This document shows, one piece after another, positions 39,941-48,311 of a stretch of DNA of 64,000 bases. This DNA is from Acidovorax sp. YS12 (GTDB taxonomy: Bacteria; Pseudomonadota; Gammaproteobacteria; Burkholderiales; Burkholderiaceae_C): assembly GCA_021496925.1 (NCBI GenBank), contig CP053915.1:2046001-2110000 (forward strand), written 5' to 3'. Position 1 is the first letter of the stretch; each line of letters begins with the position of its first letter. The notes under the pieces were generated by a model that saw nothing but the letters and a program-made list of their open reading frames with translations, had not been told where the DNA came from and did no database searches. Both the position numbers and the translations under genes were made by a program.

Positions 39941-40693
39941 CTTATCTGGCTTGCGCGGGTAGCTCTCTTTTTTGATCTTTTGCTGGGAGTTTGCTTCCCG
40001 GGGCCGGGACTCGCCCCGGCGGGCGACTCCCTTTTCTTGCGCGTGCAAGAAAAGGAAGCAAAAGAAGCACGCCCCTGCTGTCCGTATCCCCTGCGCTTCG
40101 CTCCGGGGCAGCCTGCGGTGCTCGGGCGCGGGGCGGTGCCGCGTAACTCACTGCGCGCTGCGCACTTCGCTCAAACAGACGCGGCAAGTCAGTTCACGAA
40201 GCGCGTGTGTCCTTCGGCACACGCGCCCGCCCCACGCCCTGCGCTCCTCGGTACGGCCAGAAGGGGGGTGGAGACGACACGGGCCATCGCTACGCTCGGC
40301 CTGGCGCGCGCGGCGCGCAGCGCCTGCGTGTTGGGGGCCGAGCGCAGCGATGGCCCGTGTCGTCTCCACCCCCTTTCAGGCTGCGCCTGGAGCGAGGCGC
40401 TGGCGGGGTGGCATGCGCGAAGTCGCGCATGCTTCGTGAACTGACTCGCTGCGGTTGTTTGAGCGAAGCGCCGCAGGCGCGCAGCGAGTTCCGCAGCGCA
40501 CTCCGCCAGCGTCTCGCCCCAGGTGTGCCCCCACGCGCAGCGTGGGGGTCGCAGACTGCGGGGCGCGTTTCTTTGGGTACTTTCTTGCCGCGCGGCAAGA
40601 AAGTACCTCGCCCGCCGGGGCGAGTCCCGGCCTCTCCCCTGAAACCCCCAGCAAAAGATCAAAAAAGAGAGCTACCCGCGCAAGCCAGACAAG
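39941..40693. repeat. Giant interrupted palindrome (~750 bp)
   Basis: The 47-base outer arms 39941-39987 and 40647-40693 are inverse complements with one mismatch. Inner arms also pair: about 38 bases at 40263-40301 against 40337-40373, and AGTCAGTTCACGAAGC (40188-40203) against 40430-40445. All arms centre near 40318. Several small hairpins are nested in each arm (for example CTTGC-GCGT-GCAAG near 40036, CTTGCC-GCGC-GGCAAG near 40590). No credible gene: the many short frames here are mirror images. It lies between convergent panC and the aldehyde dehydrogenase gene; 39920-40724 has no other feature. Confidence 0.92.
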
Positions 40694-40724
40694 GAAAAAC
40701 CCCCGATTCCCCCATCGAATCCAA

Positions 40725-42152
40725 CTACCGCACCATCCACCGCATCAGCCTGTCGAAGGCCGCGCCATAAGGCGGCTTCATCAGGCCGATGCCCGCCAGG
40801 CGCGACTGCGCGAACACCGGCCGGTAGTGCGAGAAGCTGCGAAAGCCGTCCTCGCCGTGGTACGCGCCCATGCCGCTGGCGCCCACGCCGCCGAAGGGCA
40901 GATCGTCCTGCGCCACGTGCAGCAGCGTGTCGTTCAGCGTCACGCCGCCGCTGCGCGTGCGCGCCAGCACCTGGTCGATGGCGGCCTGGCCGCGCTCGAA
41001 CACGTACAGCGCCAGGGGACGCGGGCGGGCGTTGATGAAGTCGATCGCTTCGTCCAGGCTGCGGTAGCCCAGCACGGGCAGCAGCGGGCCGAAGATTTCG
41101 TGCTGCATCACCGCCAGCGCTGGCGCGGGGTTGAGCAGGATGCGCGGCGTCATGCGGCGCAGGCCGGGGTCGTCCGGCGCGTCGGCCAGGGGCAGCGCCT
41201 GCACGCCCGCCGCCTCGGCCTCGGCCAGCCAGTCGGCCAGGCGCAGGTACTGGCGCGCGTTGATGATGCGGGTGTAGTCGCGGTTGTGCGCCAGGTCCGG
41301 GTACAGGCGCCGGGCCACGGCCTGGGCGGCGCGCGCGAAGGCGGCCTCCTGCCCGGCGGGCAGCAGCACGTAGTCGGGCGCGATGCAGGTTTGCCCGGCG
41401 TTGAGCAGCTTGCCCACCAGCACGCGCTCGGCGGCGTGCGCCAGGTCCGCGCCGGGGCCGATGACCACGGGCGATTTGCCGCCCAGCTCCAGCGTCAGCG
41501 GCGTGAGGTGGGCGCTGGCCGCGCGCATGACCGCGTGGCCCACGGCGGTGGAGCCGGTGAAGACCAGGTGGTCGAAGGGCAGCGCGACGAACGCCTGGGC
41601 GGCTTCGGCGTCGCCCCCGACCACGCGCACCTCGTCGGCGGGGAAGGTTTCGGCCAGCAGCCGCGCCAGCAGCGCGCCGAAGGCGGGCGCGTGCTCTGAC
41701 GTCTTGAGCAGCGCGCGGTTGCCCGCCGCCAGCGCGCCGGTCAGCGGCCCCGCGCTGAGCATGAGCGGGTAGTTCCACGGCGCGACGATGCCGACCACGC
41801 CCAGCGGCTGCGGCAGCAGGCGGCTGCGCCCGGGCTTCAGCCACAGGCCGGTGGCGCGGCGGCGCGGGCGCATCCAGCGCGGGCCGTGGGCCAGTGCGTG
41901 GTCGATGCCCGAGATCACGGGGAACAGCTCGGCCAGCTCGGTCTCCTGGCGCGGGCGCTGGCCGAAGTCGGCGGCGATGGCCGCGCAGATCGCGTCACGC
42001 TCGCGCAGCAGCAGGGCGCGCAGCGCGCGCAGGCGCCGGGCGCGTGCGGGCCAGTCCCATGCGGGCTGGGCGCGGCTGGCGGCGCGCAGGGTCTCGAACA
42101 GCGGCACGAGGGTGCCGTGGATGTCGTGGATGTCGTGGGTATTGGCGTTCAT
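40725..42152 (-). CDS. Aldehyde dehydrogenase, coniferyl-aldehyde-dehydrogenase type
   Basis: 475-residue NAD(P)-dependent dehydrogenase. Catalytic Cys256 (NAGQTCIAPDYV) and Glu222 (LELGGKSP), Rossmann segments GVVGIVAPWNYPL and VFTGSTAVG, and the C-terminal PFGGVGASGMGAYHGEDGFRSFSH are clear. The pattern GQTCIAPDY and short length match the CalB-like subgroup. Start ATG 42152 is 2 bases after the TorF porin stop. Last gene of the six-gene leftward operon; it may oxidise an aldehyde released by the upstream enzymes. Confidence 0.9.
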   Translation of the reverse strand: MNANTHDIHDIHGTLVPLFETLRAASRAQPAWDWPARARRLRALRALLLRERDAICAAIAADFGQRPRQETELAELFPVISGIDHALAHGPRWMRPRRRATGLWLKPGRSRLLPQPLGVVGIVAPWNYPLMLSAGPLTGALAAGNRALLKTSEHAPAFGALLARLLAETFPADEVRVVGGDAEAAQAFVALPFDHLVFTGSTAVGHAVMRAASAHLTPLTLELGGKSPVVIGPGADLAHAAERVLVGKLLNAGQTCIAPDYVLLPAGQEAAFARAAQAVARRLYPDLAHNRDYTRIINARQYLRLADWLAEAEAAGVQALPLADAPDDPGLRRMTPRILLNPAPALAVMQHEIFGPLLPVLGYRSLDEAIDFINARPRPLALYVFERGQAAIDQVLARTRSGGVTLNDTLLHVAQDDLPFGGVGASGMGAYHGEDGFRSFSHYRPVFAQSRLAGIGLMKPPYGAAFDRLMRWMVR

Positions 42153-42154
42153 GG

Positions 42155-43045
42155 TCAGAAGCGCTTGGCGATGCTGAGGATGAGCTTGGTGGTGTCCATG
42201 CGCCGGGCGGTGCCGCCCTCGTCCACGGCGACGAAGGGCGCGCGGTCGCGCACCTTGGCGCCGGCCACCTCGGCGCCGAAGACGACGCCCCAGCGCGTGT
42301 GCTCCAGCCCCAGCCGGTAGTCCATCGTGTCCATGCCGCGGAAGTTGCGCACCTTCTGCCAGCCCAGGTGGCCGATGAGCTTGGTGCTGCCGTTGAGCGG
42401 GTAGGCCAGGTCGAGGTCGAGCAACTGCGTGCCCCGGCTGTGGCGCATGCCCTGGCCGTAGCAGTCCAGCGCCGCCGCCATGTCGCTGGCCAGGTAGCTG
42501 GGGCAGATGGTGGAGGTGTTGGCCCCGCGGAAGTCCCGGCTCACCACGTGCAGGTAGCGCGCGGTGAGGTAGCCCCAGCCCAGCTCGCCCACGAGGTAGC
42601 TGGTGTGAAAGCTGGTGTCGGCCACGCCGGTGGGCTCGAAGTTTTCATCGAAGCCGGTGGGCGCGCCGCGCACCCTGGCCCGGGGGAACCATTCGCGCGC
42701 GGCGGCCACGCCATAGTGCAGCGCGCTGGGATCGCCGCCGCGCCATCCCAGGGCCAGCATGGGGTTGAGGCGGTTGCTTTCGGGGTAGTTCACGCGGCTG
42801 ACGCTGCCGAGCTGGAACTGGCCGATCAGGCCGGACTCGTGCGCAAACTCCACCGTCAGCTCCGCGCCGGGCCGGCCGAAGGTGTCGGAGACGCCGCGCG
42901 TCTTGCGGTCGCTGGAGAGCTTGAGCGTGGTGTCGATGCTGTAGCTGGCGATCTCGGGCTCGTCGGCGGCGGGGGCCTGGGCATGGGCCAGGGCGCAGGC
43001 GCCCGCGAGCGCGGCCAGGACCAGCAGGTGCTGGGTGCTTTTCAT
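42155..43045 (-). CDS. TorF-family putative outer-membrane porin
   Basis: 296 residues. Signal peptide MKSTQHLLVLAALAGACALAHA. Mature part begins with strands typical of the Gcw_chp/TorF group (TLKLSSDRKTRGVSDTFGRPGAELTVEF), with repeated amphipathic strands and a terminal KLILSIAKRF ending in Phe, as needed for barrel insertion. Probably a substrate-specific channel for the operon. It lies 20 bases after the DUF2147 gene and 2 bases before the dehydrogenase gene. Confidence 0.85.
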   Translation of the reverse strand: MKSTQHLLVLAALAGACALAHAQAPAADEPEIASYSIDTTLKLSSDRKTRGVSDTFGRPGAELTVEFAHESGLIGQFQLGSVSRVNYPESNRLNPMLALGWRGGDPSALHYGVAAAREWFPRARVRGAPTGFDENFEPTGVADTSFHTSYLVGELGWGYLTARYLHVVSRDFRGANTSTICPSYLASDMAAALDCYGQGMRHSRGTQLLDLDLAYPLNGSTKLIGHLGWQKVRNFRGMDTMDYRLGLEHTRWGVVFGAEVAGAKVRDRAPFVAVDEGGTARRMDTTKLILSIAKRF

Positions 43046-43065
43046 GGGGGTCTCCTCGGGGCGGG

Positions 43066-43485
43066 TCAGCGGGGCGCGCAGGGCTGGGCGGGTGCGGCGG
43101 TGCGGGTCATTTCCTCGGTCTCGCCCAGCACCTCGACGCCGACGTAGGCGCGCAGGGCCAGCATGGCGCCCTGGGCGCGCAGCACGCCCTTGTAGTTCTT
43201 CTTGCTGCGCGGGTCATGCACCCAGCCGTCGCGCCAGGCCTCGCCGTCCCAGCGCTTGAGCTTGGCGATGCGCACGCCGCAGGCGTCGGCCGGCGTGCCC
43301 GCGTCCTTGTCCCAGACGATCTGGCCGCACAGCGCGCCAGGCGCGTCGGCGCATTCCTTGAATTCGATGATGGCGGCCTGGTCGGCGCTGAGCCAGGTGC
43401 CGTGGGCGTCCTTTGCGGTGGCCGCGTGTGTGGGCAGGGCCACGTACGCGGCCAGGCAAGCCGCCAGGGTGAGGGGATATCGCAT
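43066..43485 (-). CDS. DUF2147 exported protein
   Basis: 139 residues. Signal peptide MRYPLTLAACLAAYVALPTHA. The DUF2147 lipocalin-like beta domain follows (GTWLSADQAAIIEFKECADAPGALCGQIVWDKDAG, then DPRSKKNYKGVLRAQGAMLALRAYVGVEVLGETEEMTR). Start ATG at 43483-43485 is preceded by GGAGAC. Function unknown; the family often modulates envelope or membrane processes. It sits between the PLP protein and the TorF porin in the same operon. Confidence 0.88.
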   Translation of the reverse strand: MRYPLTLAACLAAYVALPTHAATAKDAHGTWLSADQAAIIEFKECADAPGALCGQIVWDKDAGTPADACGVRIAKLKRWDGEAWRDGWVHDPRSKKNYKGVLRAQGAMLALRAYVGVEVLGETEEMTRTAAPAQPCAPR

Positions 43486-43534
43486 GGTGTCTCCTTGTTG
43501 TGTATTGGTATATGGAAAGGTTGGGGGAACGGAT

Positions 43535-44818
43535 TCAGGGCATGGGCTGCAGCACGGGCCAGTGCTCGACCACCTCGCCGCCCGCGACGACGACGATGTC
43601 GCCGAACTGCTGCAGCAGCGCCTCGCTCTTGTGCGGGCGCAGGAACACCGTGTCGCCGGGCGCGAGGTTCTGCAGGCCCGAGCCGACCAGAACCTGCTGG
43701 TTGGGCGACTGCCCGTACAGGCCGCTGGTGGCCAGGCCCTCGGGCGACACCGGGTCGGCACGCCACTGGCCGCCGTACAGGAACACGCCATGGCGCTGGT
43801 TGCGGTCCCACGCCTTGGCGAGCCCGCCCAGCCACTCGACCCCCATGGGCAGCTCGAAGGCGCCGCTCTTGAGCACGGGCGTGGCGATGAAGCAGGCGCC
43901 CTCGCACCCGGCCAGGTGCGGCAGGTCGAATTCGGTGGGCTTGACGAAGGCCGAGCCGATGCTGACCTCATTGGCCGCGCCACGGCCGTCATGCAAGTGG
44001 AAAGTGGGGGAGCCGGCGGCATTCCAGGTCAGCGCATCGGCCTGGGCCTGAAGCGGGGGCAGCGCGGCCAGGGCCTGCGCCTTGTAGTCCGTGTAGACCT
44101 TTTTGGCGTGCGCTTCGGCGCGGCTGCGCGCGCCGGGCAGGTCGGGGATGGCGCTGACGTGCGGGTCGTAGCCCATCATGCCGCTGAACTGCAGCAGCGG
44201 CTCCTCGCGCAGCAGCCCCAGGGCCGCGCCCAGGGCCTCGGCGCTGGCGAAGCCGCCCCGGTGCAGGCCTACGTCGATCTCCAGGTTGACGCGCAGCGGC
44301 TGGCCCAGCGCGCGCGCCAGCTGGCGGTATTCGGCCAGGCGCGCGGGTGTGTCGACCAGCCATTGCAGCTGGCGGCCCGGGTCGAACGCGCCGCGCACAT
44401 GCTGCTGGTAGAACGCCTGCGCCGCGCCCACCGGCAGGGGCTTGCCCAGCAGCAGGTCGTGGCTGGGCATGTCGGCGGCCAGGCGCAGCAGGTAAGGCAG
44501 GTTGAAGACCATCTGCCGCGTTGTCCCGGCCTCGCGCGTGATCTGCTCCAGCAGCGGCAGCGAAGGCAGCGACTTGGCCACCACGCGCAGCGGCATGCCC
44601 TGCGCCTTCAGCACCAGCACCTGGCGCAGATTGGCGTGCAGGCGGTCGCGGTCGATCACCAGCACGGGAGTCGTGGCGTCGGTGGCACGGTCGGAGCGAC
44701 GCAGGGCGCGCGCCAGGGCGCTGAAATAGGCCCCGTGTGGCGCGCCGCTCACGCCGGGGCGCAGCGCCAGCGCGGCAGCGCCAGCGCCGATTCCAGCCAG
44801 CAGCAGGCGGCGCTTCAT
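43535..44818 (-). CDS. Exported D-threonine-aldolase/DSD1-like PLP protein
   Basis: 427 residues, fold-type III PLP enzyme (alanine-racemase N-terminal barrel plus D-serine dehydratase-like C-terminal domain). The likely PLP lysine is K82 in RVVAKSLPSLPL. NLEIDVGLHRGGF and the SIGSAFVKPTEFD region follow the family, with C-terminal metal-type residues around LFLRPHKSE. The N-terminus MKRRLLLAGIGAGAAALALRPG is an export signal, unusual since most relatives are cytoplasmic. ATG at 44816-44818 overlaps the upstream flavoprotein stop by 4 bases. Confidence 0.82.
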   Translation of the reverse strand: MKRRLLLAGIGAGAAALALRPGVSGAPHGAYFSALARALRRSDRATDATTPVLVIDRDRLHANLRQVLVLKAQGMPLRVVAKSLPSLPLLEQITREAGTTRQMVFNLPYLLRLAADMPSHDLLLGKPLPVGAAQAFYQQHVRGAFDPGRQLQWLVDTPARLAEYRQLARALGQPLRVNLEIDVGLHRGGFASAEALGAALGLLREEPLLQFSGMMGYDPHVSAIPDLPGARSRAEAHAKKVYTDYKAQALAALPPLQAQADALTWNAAGSPTFHLHDGRGAANEVSIGSAFVKPTEFDLPHLAGCEGACFIATPVLKSGAFELPMGVEWLGGLAKAWDRNQRHGVFLYGGQWRADPVSPEGLATSGLYGQSPNQQVLVGSGLQNLAPGDTVFLRPHKSEALLQQFGDIVVVAGGEVVEHWPVLQPMP

Positions 44819-46260
44819 GCCGCCACCCCGAACAGTTGGCGCAGGTGCGGATTCAGAAAGCGCCCCTGCGGATCCAGCTCCTGGCGCAGCGCCAGGAAGT
44901 CCTTGAAGCGCGGGTACAGCGCGGCCAGCTCCGCCGCGCCCTGATCGTGCAGCTTGCCCCAGTGCGGGCGGCCGCCGTGGCGGCGGAAGATGGGGCCGAT
45001 CTCGCTGAGCAGGTAACCGTGCGCCTCGTCCGCCGCCGCGTGCACGGCAATGGAGCAGCTCGCGCGCTGGTGGAAGGGGCTGAGCCAGGCGTCGTCGGCG
45101 GCGACGTAGCGGAATTCGAGCGGGAAGAAGACCTCGTTGCGCTTTTCCAGCGCGGCGATGACCTCCTTCACGCAGGCTACGCCCGCCTCGGCGGGCACGT
45201 GGTATTCGGACTCGTTGAAGCGCGTGGGCCGCTGCGTGGCCAGCAGGCGCCAGGCGCGGTTGCGCGCGTCCTCGGTTTGGTGCGGGTCGATCAGCCAGCC
45301 CGCCACCTTGCGCCGTAGCGCGGGCGAGAAGCCCAGCCAGTCGCGCAGGCGGCGCAGGTCGCGCAGGATGTCCTCGTCCGCCGCCTGGGCGGTGAGCACC
45401 GTGCCGCTGGTGTCCACGTCGTGCGTAATGCCCGCCGCGTAGCCGGTGAAAGGCAGGTAGTAGAACTCGAAGTTGCGGTGCTTGCGCGCCAGCTCGGGCG
45501 CGCGCTCCAGCAGTTGCATGGCGGGCTCCAGCCACACGCGGCGGTGCAGGTCGTAGGCCGGCACCACGCGCACCTGGGCCTGGGTGATGACGCCCAGGCT
45601 GCCCAGCGACACGCGCGCCGCCGCCAGCAGCGCGGGGTTCTTCGCCGCGCTGCATTCGAGGACATCGCCGCGCGCCGTGACCAGGCGCAGCGCCTGCACC
45701 TCGGCGTGCAGCGCGGGCAGCTCGCGCCCCGTGCCGTGCGTGCCGGTGCTGATGGCCCCGGCGTAGCTCTGCACGTCGATGTCGGGCAGGTTGGGCAGCG
45801 CCAGGCCCAGCGCGTCGAGCTGGCGCGAGGCCACGGCCAGGCGCGTGCCGCCCTGGACCAGGGCCGTGCCCTCTGCGGGCCCGCGCGCCACGCCCGAGAG
45901 GCGGTCGAGCGACACCAGCCACTGGTCGGTCGGCACCAGCGGCACGAACGAGTGGCCCGCGCCCACGCAGCGCAGCGCGGTGCCGGCGGGCGCGTCGCGC
46001 ACGGCCTGGGCCAGTTCGGCCTCATCGGCGGGCACGAAGCGGCGCCGGGGCTGGCATTGCTGCAGGCCCGACCAGTTCTGCCAGCGCGCGGGCGGAGTCT
46101 GCGGCGCGGCGGCTGGCGCAGTGGAGGGGGCGGGTGCGGACGCCTTGGAAGCCGCCTGGGCGCGTGCCAGGCCGGGCAGCAGGGCTGTGCCCAGGGCGGC
46201 GCCAGCGCCTGCGCGCAGCAGCGCGCGGCGCGCACGCAGGGAATCGAGAGGGTGGGTCAT
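44815..46260 (-). CDS. Tat-exported FAD oxidoreductase, D-arabinono-1,4-lactone oxidase family
   Basis: 481 residues of the VAO/ALO flavoprotein family. The N-terminus RARRALLRAGAGAALGTALL is a twin-arginine-like signal, then an Ala/Pro linker. The FAD domain begins near residue 60; His103 in VGAGHSFVPL is the residue that carries covalent FAD in this family. The C-terminal ALO domain ends RPHWGKLHDQ and QELDPQGRFLNPHLRQLFG. Start ATG at 46258-46260 is preferred to the longer frame. The adjacent cytochrome c suggests electrons go to cytochrome rather than oxygen. The real substrate may not be arabinonolactone. Confidence 0.85.
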   Translation of the reverse strand: MTHPLDSLRARRALLRAGAGAALGTALLPGLARAQAASKASAPAPSTAPAAAPQTPPARWQNWSGLQQCQPRRRFVPADEAELAQAVRDAPAGTALRCVGAGHSFVPLVPTDQWLVSLDRLSGVARGPAEGTALVQGGTRLAVASRQLDALGLALPNLPDIDVQSYAGAISTGTHGTGRELPALHAEVQALRLVTARGDVLECSAAKNPALLAAARVSLGSLGVITQAQVRVVPAYDLHRRVWLEPAMQLLERAPELARKHRNFEFYYLPFTGYAAGITHDVDTSGTVLTAQAADEDILRDLRRLRDWLGFSPALRRKVAGWLIDPHQTEDARNRAWRLLATQRPTRFNESEYHVPAEAGVACVKEVIAALEKRNEVFFPLEFRYVAADDAWLSPFHQRASCSIAVHAAADEAHGYLLSEIGPIFRRHGGRPHWGKLHDQGAAELAALYPRFKDFLALRQELDPQGRFLNPHLRQLFGVAA

Positions 46261-46307
46261 GGGAAGCAGCGGAAGAAGAGTGAAAAGCGAAGAGCGGGCG
46301 GAAGGAA

Positions 46308-46682
46308 TCACGAGGCCATGAACTGGATCAGCGCGCGCAGTTCATCTGCCGTGCAGTCGGCGCACTGGCCGCGCGGCGGCATGCCGCCCAGGCCCTGTTC
46401 GGCATGGCGCACCAGGGTGTCCATGCCCTGCTTCAGACGCGGCTGCCAGGCGGGCGCGAAGCCCGTCAGCGGCGCCTGGGCCGCGCTCTGCGCGTGGCAG
46501 ACCATGCACGAGCGCTCGTACTTCTCGGCCAGGGCCGCATCGTGCGGACGCATCTGCGCGGCACGGGCCTCCTCGGCGGCGCCAGGGGTTTCGGGCGCGC
46601 CGCAGGCGGCCAGCGCCAGGGCCAGCAAGGCGAGCGCGCAGCGGCGCGCAGGGAACACAGGGAGTGGAACAGCAGGGAACAT
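46308..46682 (-). CDS. Cytochrome c5-like lipoprotein
   Basis: 124 residues. Lipoprotein signal ending LALAAC, haem-binding C59-x2-C62-H63 (CMVCH), and a C-terminal GGMPPRGQCADC: the Met ligand and the extra Cys pair are typical of cytochrome c5/c555 types. Single-haem electron carrier anchored in the periplasm. First gene of the leftward operon; the flavoprotein gene follows 47 bases later and is the likely electron donor. Divergent from the TetR gene. Confidence 0.9.
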   Translation of the reverse strand: MFPAVPLPVFPARRCALALLALALAACGAPETPGAAEEARAAQMRPHDAALAEKYERSCMVCHAQSAAQAPLTGFAPAWQPRLKQGMDTLVRHAEQGLGGMPPRGQCADCTADELRALIQFMAS

Positions 46683-46694
46683 GGCACGGCGGAT

Positions 46695-46729
46695 TTGTTA
46701 AGAACAATGATCTTAAAAAAAACATTGTT
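46695..46729. promoter_or_regulatory. Candidate TetR operator dyads
   Basis: In the AT-rich divergent spacer: TTGTT-AAG-AACAA at 46695-46707, and AACAATG/CATTGTT arms at 46703-46709 and 46723-46729. The overlapping dyads lie over the cytochrome promoter region and upstream of the TetR gene, a standard position for TetR repression. Confidence 0.5.
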
Positions 46730-46827
46730 TTTAAACAGGGTTTCCACCTGCGTGTTTGCTCGCTTGGCAGGCCGCATATCCAGGGGTATTCGCGCGCACT
46801 GAGAAAACGCATTGCACAATCGGCGGC

Positions 46828-47511
46828 ATGACACGACCTCCCCCGCCCGCGCCGGACAAGGCCCCTCCCGCCGCGCCGCGCGCGCGCCGCCGCGACAAGG
46901 AACTGCAGGCGCGCCGGCGCGACCTGCTGGCCGCCGCGCGCAAGCTGCTGCGCAAGGGCGGCGCGCAGGCGGTGACGATGCGCACCGTGGCCGATCTGGT
47001 GGGGGTCTCCACCACGGTGGTGTACGCGCTCTTTCCCGACAAGGCGGCGCTGATCGCGCAGGCCGTGGACGACGACCTCAAGCGCTTCTCGCGCCACCTG
47101 CAGCAGGCGCTGGCGCAGGCCAGCGACGCGCGCGACGCGCTGCGCCAGGTGGCGCGCGCGTACGCTGCCTTCGGCGTGGCGCACCCGCAGGCCTACCGGC
47201 TGATGTTCATGGAAGCCCGGCCCGCCTCGCCGGTGGAGGATTCATCGATCGAATTCGGCAACCCGAGCGAGGACGCCTACGCCCTGGCGCGCACGCTGGC
47301 CGATGGCCTGCTGCGCGAGGCGGGCGGCCCGCCGCCCGTGCAGGCCGACATCGACACCACGGCCCAACTGGTGTGGGAGGCGCTGCACGGCGTGACCTCG
47401 CTGCGCATCACGCTGGGCGACGACCCGTGGTTCGCGCGCCTGCCGCTGGAGCAGCACATCGACCGCATGGTAGACATCTTCGCGGCGGGGGTGCAGGGCC
47501 GCAGCCGTTGA
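46828..47511 (+). CDS. TetR-family transcriptional regulator
   Basis: 227 residues. A Pro/Ala/Arg-rich N-terminal tail (~25 residues) precedes the TetR HTH (RRRDLLAAARKLLRKGGAQAVTMRTVADLVGVSTTVVYALFPDKAALI), then an all-helical ligand domain of the TetR_C WHG type (VARAYAAFGVAHPQAYRLMF and TAQLVWEALHGVTSL). ATG 46828 is chosen over the longer frame because it is preceded by a GGCGGC spacer near the HTH; no strong ribosome site is visible. Likely repressor of the divergent six-gene operon. Confidence 0.9.
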   Translation: MTRPPPPAPDKAPPAAPRARRRDKELQARRRDLLAAARKLLRKGGAQAVTMRTVADLVGVSTTVVYALFPDKAALIAQAVDDDLKRFSRHLQQALAQASDARDALRQVARAYAAFGVAHPQAYRLMFMEARPASPVEDSSIEFGNPSEDAYALARTLADGLLREAGGPPPVQADIDTTAQLVWEALHGVTSLRITLGDDPWFARLPLEQHIDRMVDIFAAGVQGRSR

Positions 47512-47547
47512 TCGGAGGCATGGGCGCCAAACGCCAGACGCCCAGTG

Positions 47548-47600
47548 GAAATGGCCTCCAGCGCTTTTCCAGCAAGCGCTGTCAGCTATCAAAACAGAAG
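47548..47600 (+). repeat. Dispersed hairpin repeat, forward copy
   Basis: One of the cleanest copies: GGCCTCCA, then GCGCTT-TTCCAGC-AAGCGC, then GTCAGCTATCAAAACAGAAG. It lies downstream of the TetR gene. Confidence 0.88.
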
Positions 47601-47639
47601 TACCTTGGCCGTATCAGTTTTCCATGGCGCTGGCGCGCC

Positions 47640-47775
47640 ACCCGCAGCCCATGAAACCGGCGTGGCCCAGGCCAGGCAGCCGCGGAGCTGGCTTTGCCAG
47701 GCCGCTGGCTGCGTCCCCCTCCCACGCGCAGCGTGAGAGAGGGGGAAGGCGCCGAAGGTGACTCAGGGGGTGTTT
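47640..47775 (-). repeat. ~130-bp interspersed repeat, copy 2 (reverse)
   Basis: The complement reads CACCCCCTGAGTCACC, CTTCCCCCTCTCTCACGC, GGAGGGGGACGCAGCC and CGCCGGTTTCATG, matching block for block the copy at 36226-36355. It lies just beyond the stop of the leftward cupin gene. Confidence 0.75.
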
Positions 47776-47779
47776 CACT

Positions 47780-48262
47780 TCAGCGCGCCGGGAAACCGGG
47801 CTCGCGGATGGTGATGGTGGGCTTGCCCGGCGGGAGGATGAAGGTGTCGATGAGCACCACGTCCTCGCTGCCCAGGTTGGCCGCGGCCATGAGCACGTTC
47901 GGCGGCATGTAGTAGCACGTGCCCGCGGGCCACTTGTGCGGCGCATGGCCTTCCATGAAGCCGGTGATTTCGCCCGTGAGCACGCAGGTATGGCCGCCGT
48001 ATTCATGCACGTGGATGCCGACGCGCGTGCCGGCCTTGCGGACGCCTTTTTCCACCACGATGCGCTGGCCGTTGACGTCGATGGTGTCGAGCATGGTCGC
48101 CGCGTCCACCAGCCGCGCCATGCGGCCCGGCACGGGCTGGCCGTTGATGGTGGTGACGTCCTGCGCCTGCGGCGCGGGGGCCGTGGCGCAGCCGCCCAGC
48201 GCGGCAGCGCAGGCCAGCAGCAGGGCCAGGGTGGCGGTCGGAGGGGAGGAAAGGCGCGGCAT
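47780..48262 (-). CDS. Cupin-domain lipoprotein
   Basis: 160 residues. Lipoprotein signal ending LGGC. A single small cupin barrel follows with the first motif G-x5-H-x-H (GTRVGIHVHEYGGHTCVLTGEITGFMEG, two or three His plus Glu) and the second-motif region PAGTCYYMPPNVLMAAANLG. Probably binds a metal. Envelope-located by its signal; substrate unknown. ATG at 48260-48262, same strand as gpsA upstream. Confidence 0.85.
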   Translation of the reverse strand: MPRLSSPPTATLALLLACAAALGGCATAPAPQAQDVTTINGQPVPGRMARLVDAATMLDTIDVNGQRIVVEKGVRKAGTRVGIHVHEYGGHTCVLTGEITGFMEGHAPHKWPAGTCYYMPPNVLMAAANLGSEDVVLIDTFILPPGKPTITIREPGFPAR

Positions 48263-48311
48263 GGGAGGCTTTCTCGGGGTTGAAAGCCCTGGATTCTAGG
48301 GACGCCGAGCC

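Noticed and set aside
39972..40770. Several overlapping frames of 70-190 codons on both strands
   Set aside because: They lie within the giant palindrome, their products are near mirror copies of each other, and none has a ribosome site or recognisable domain.
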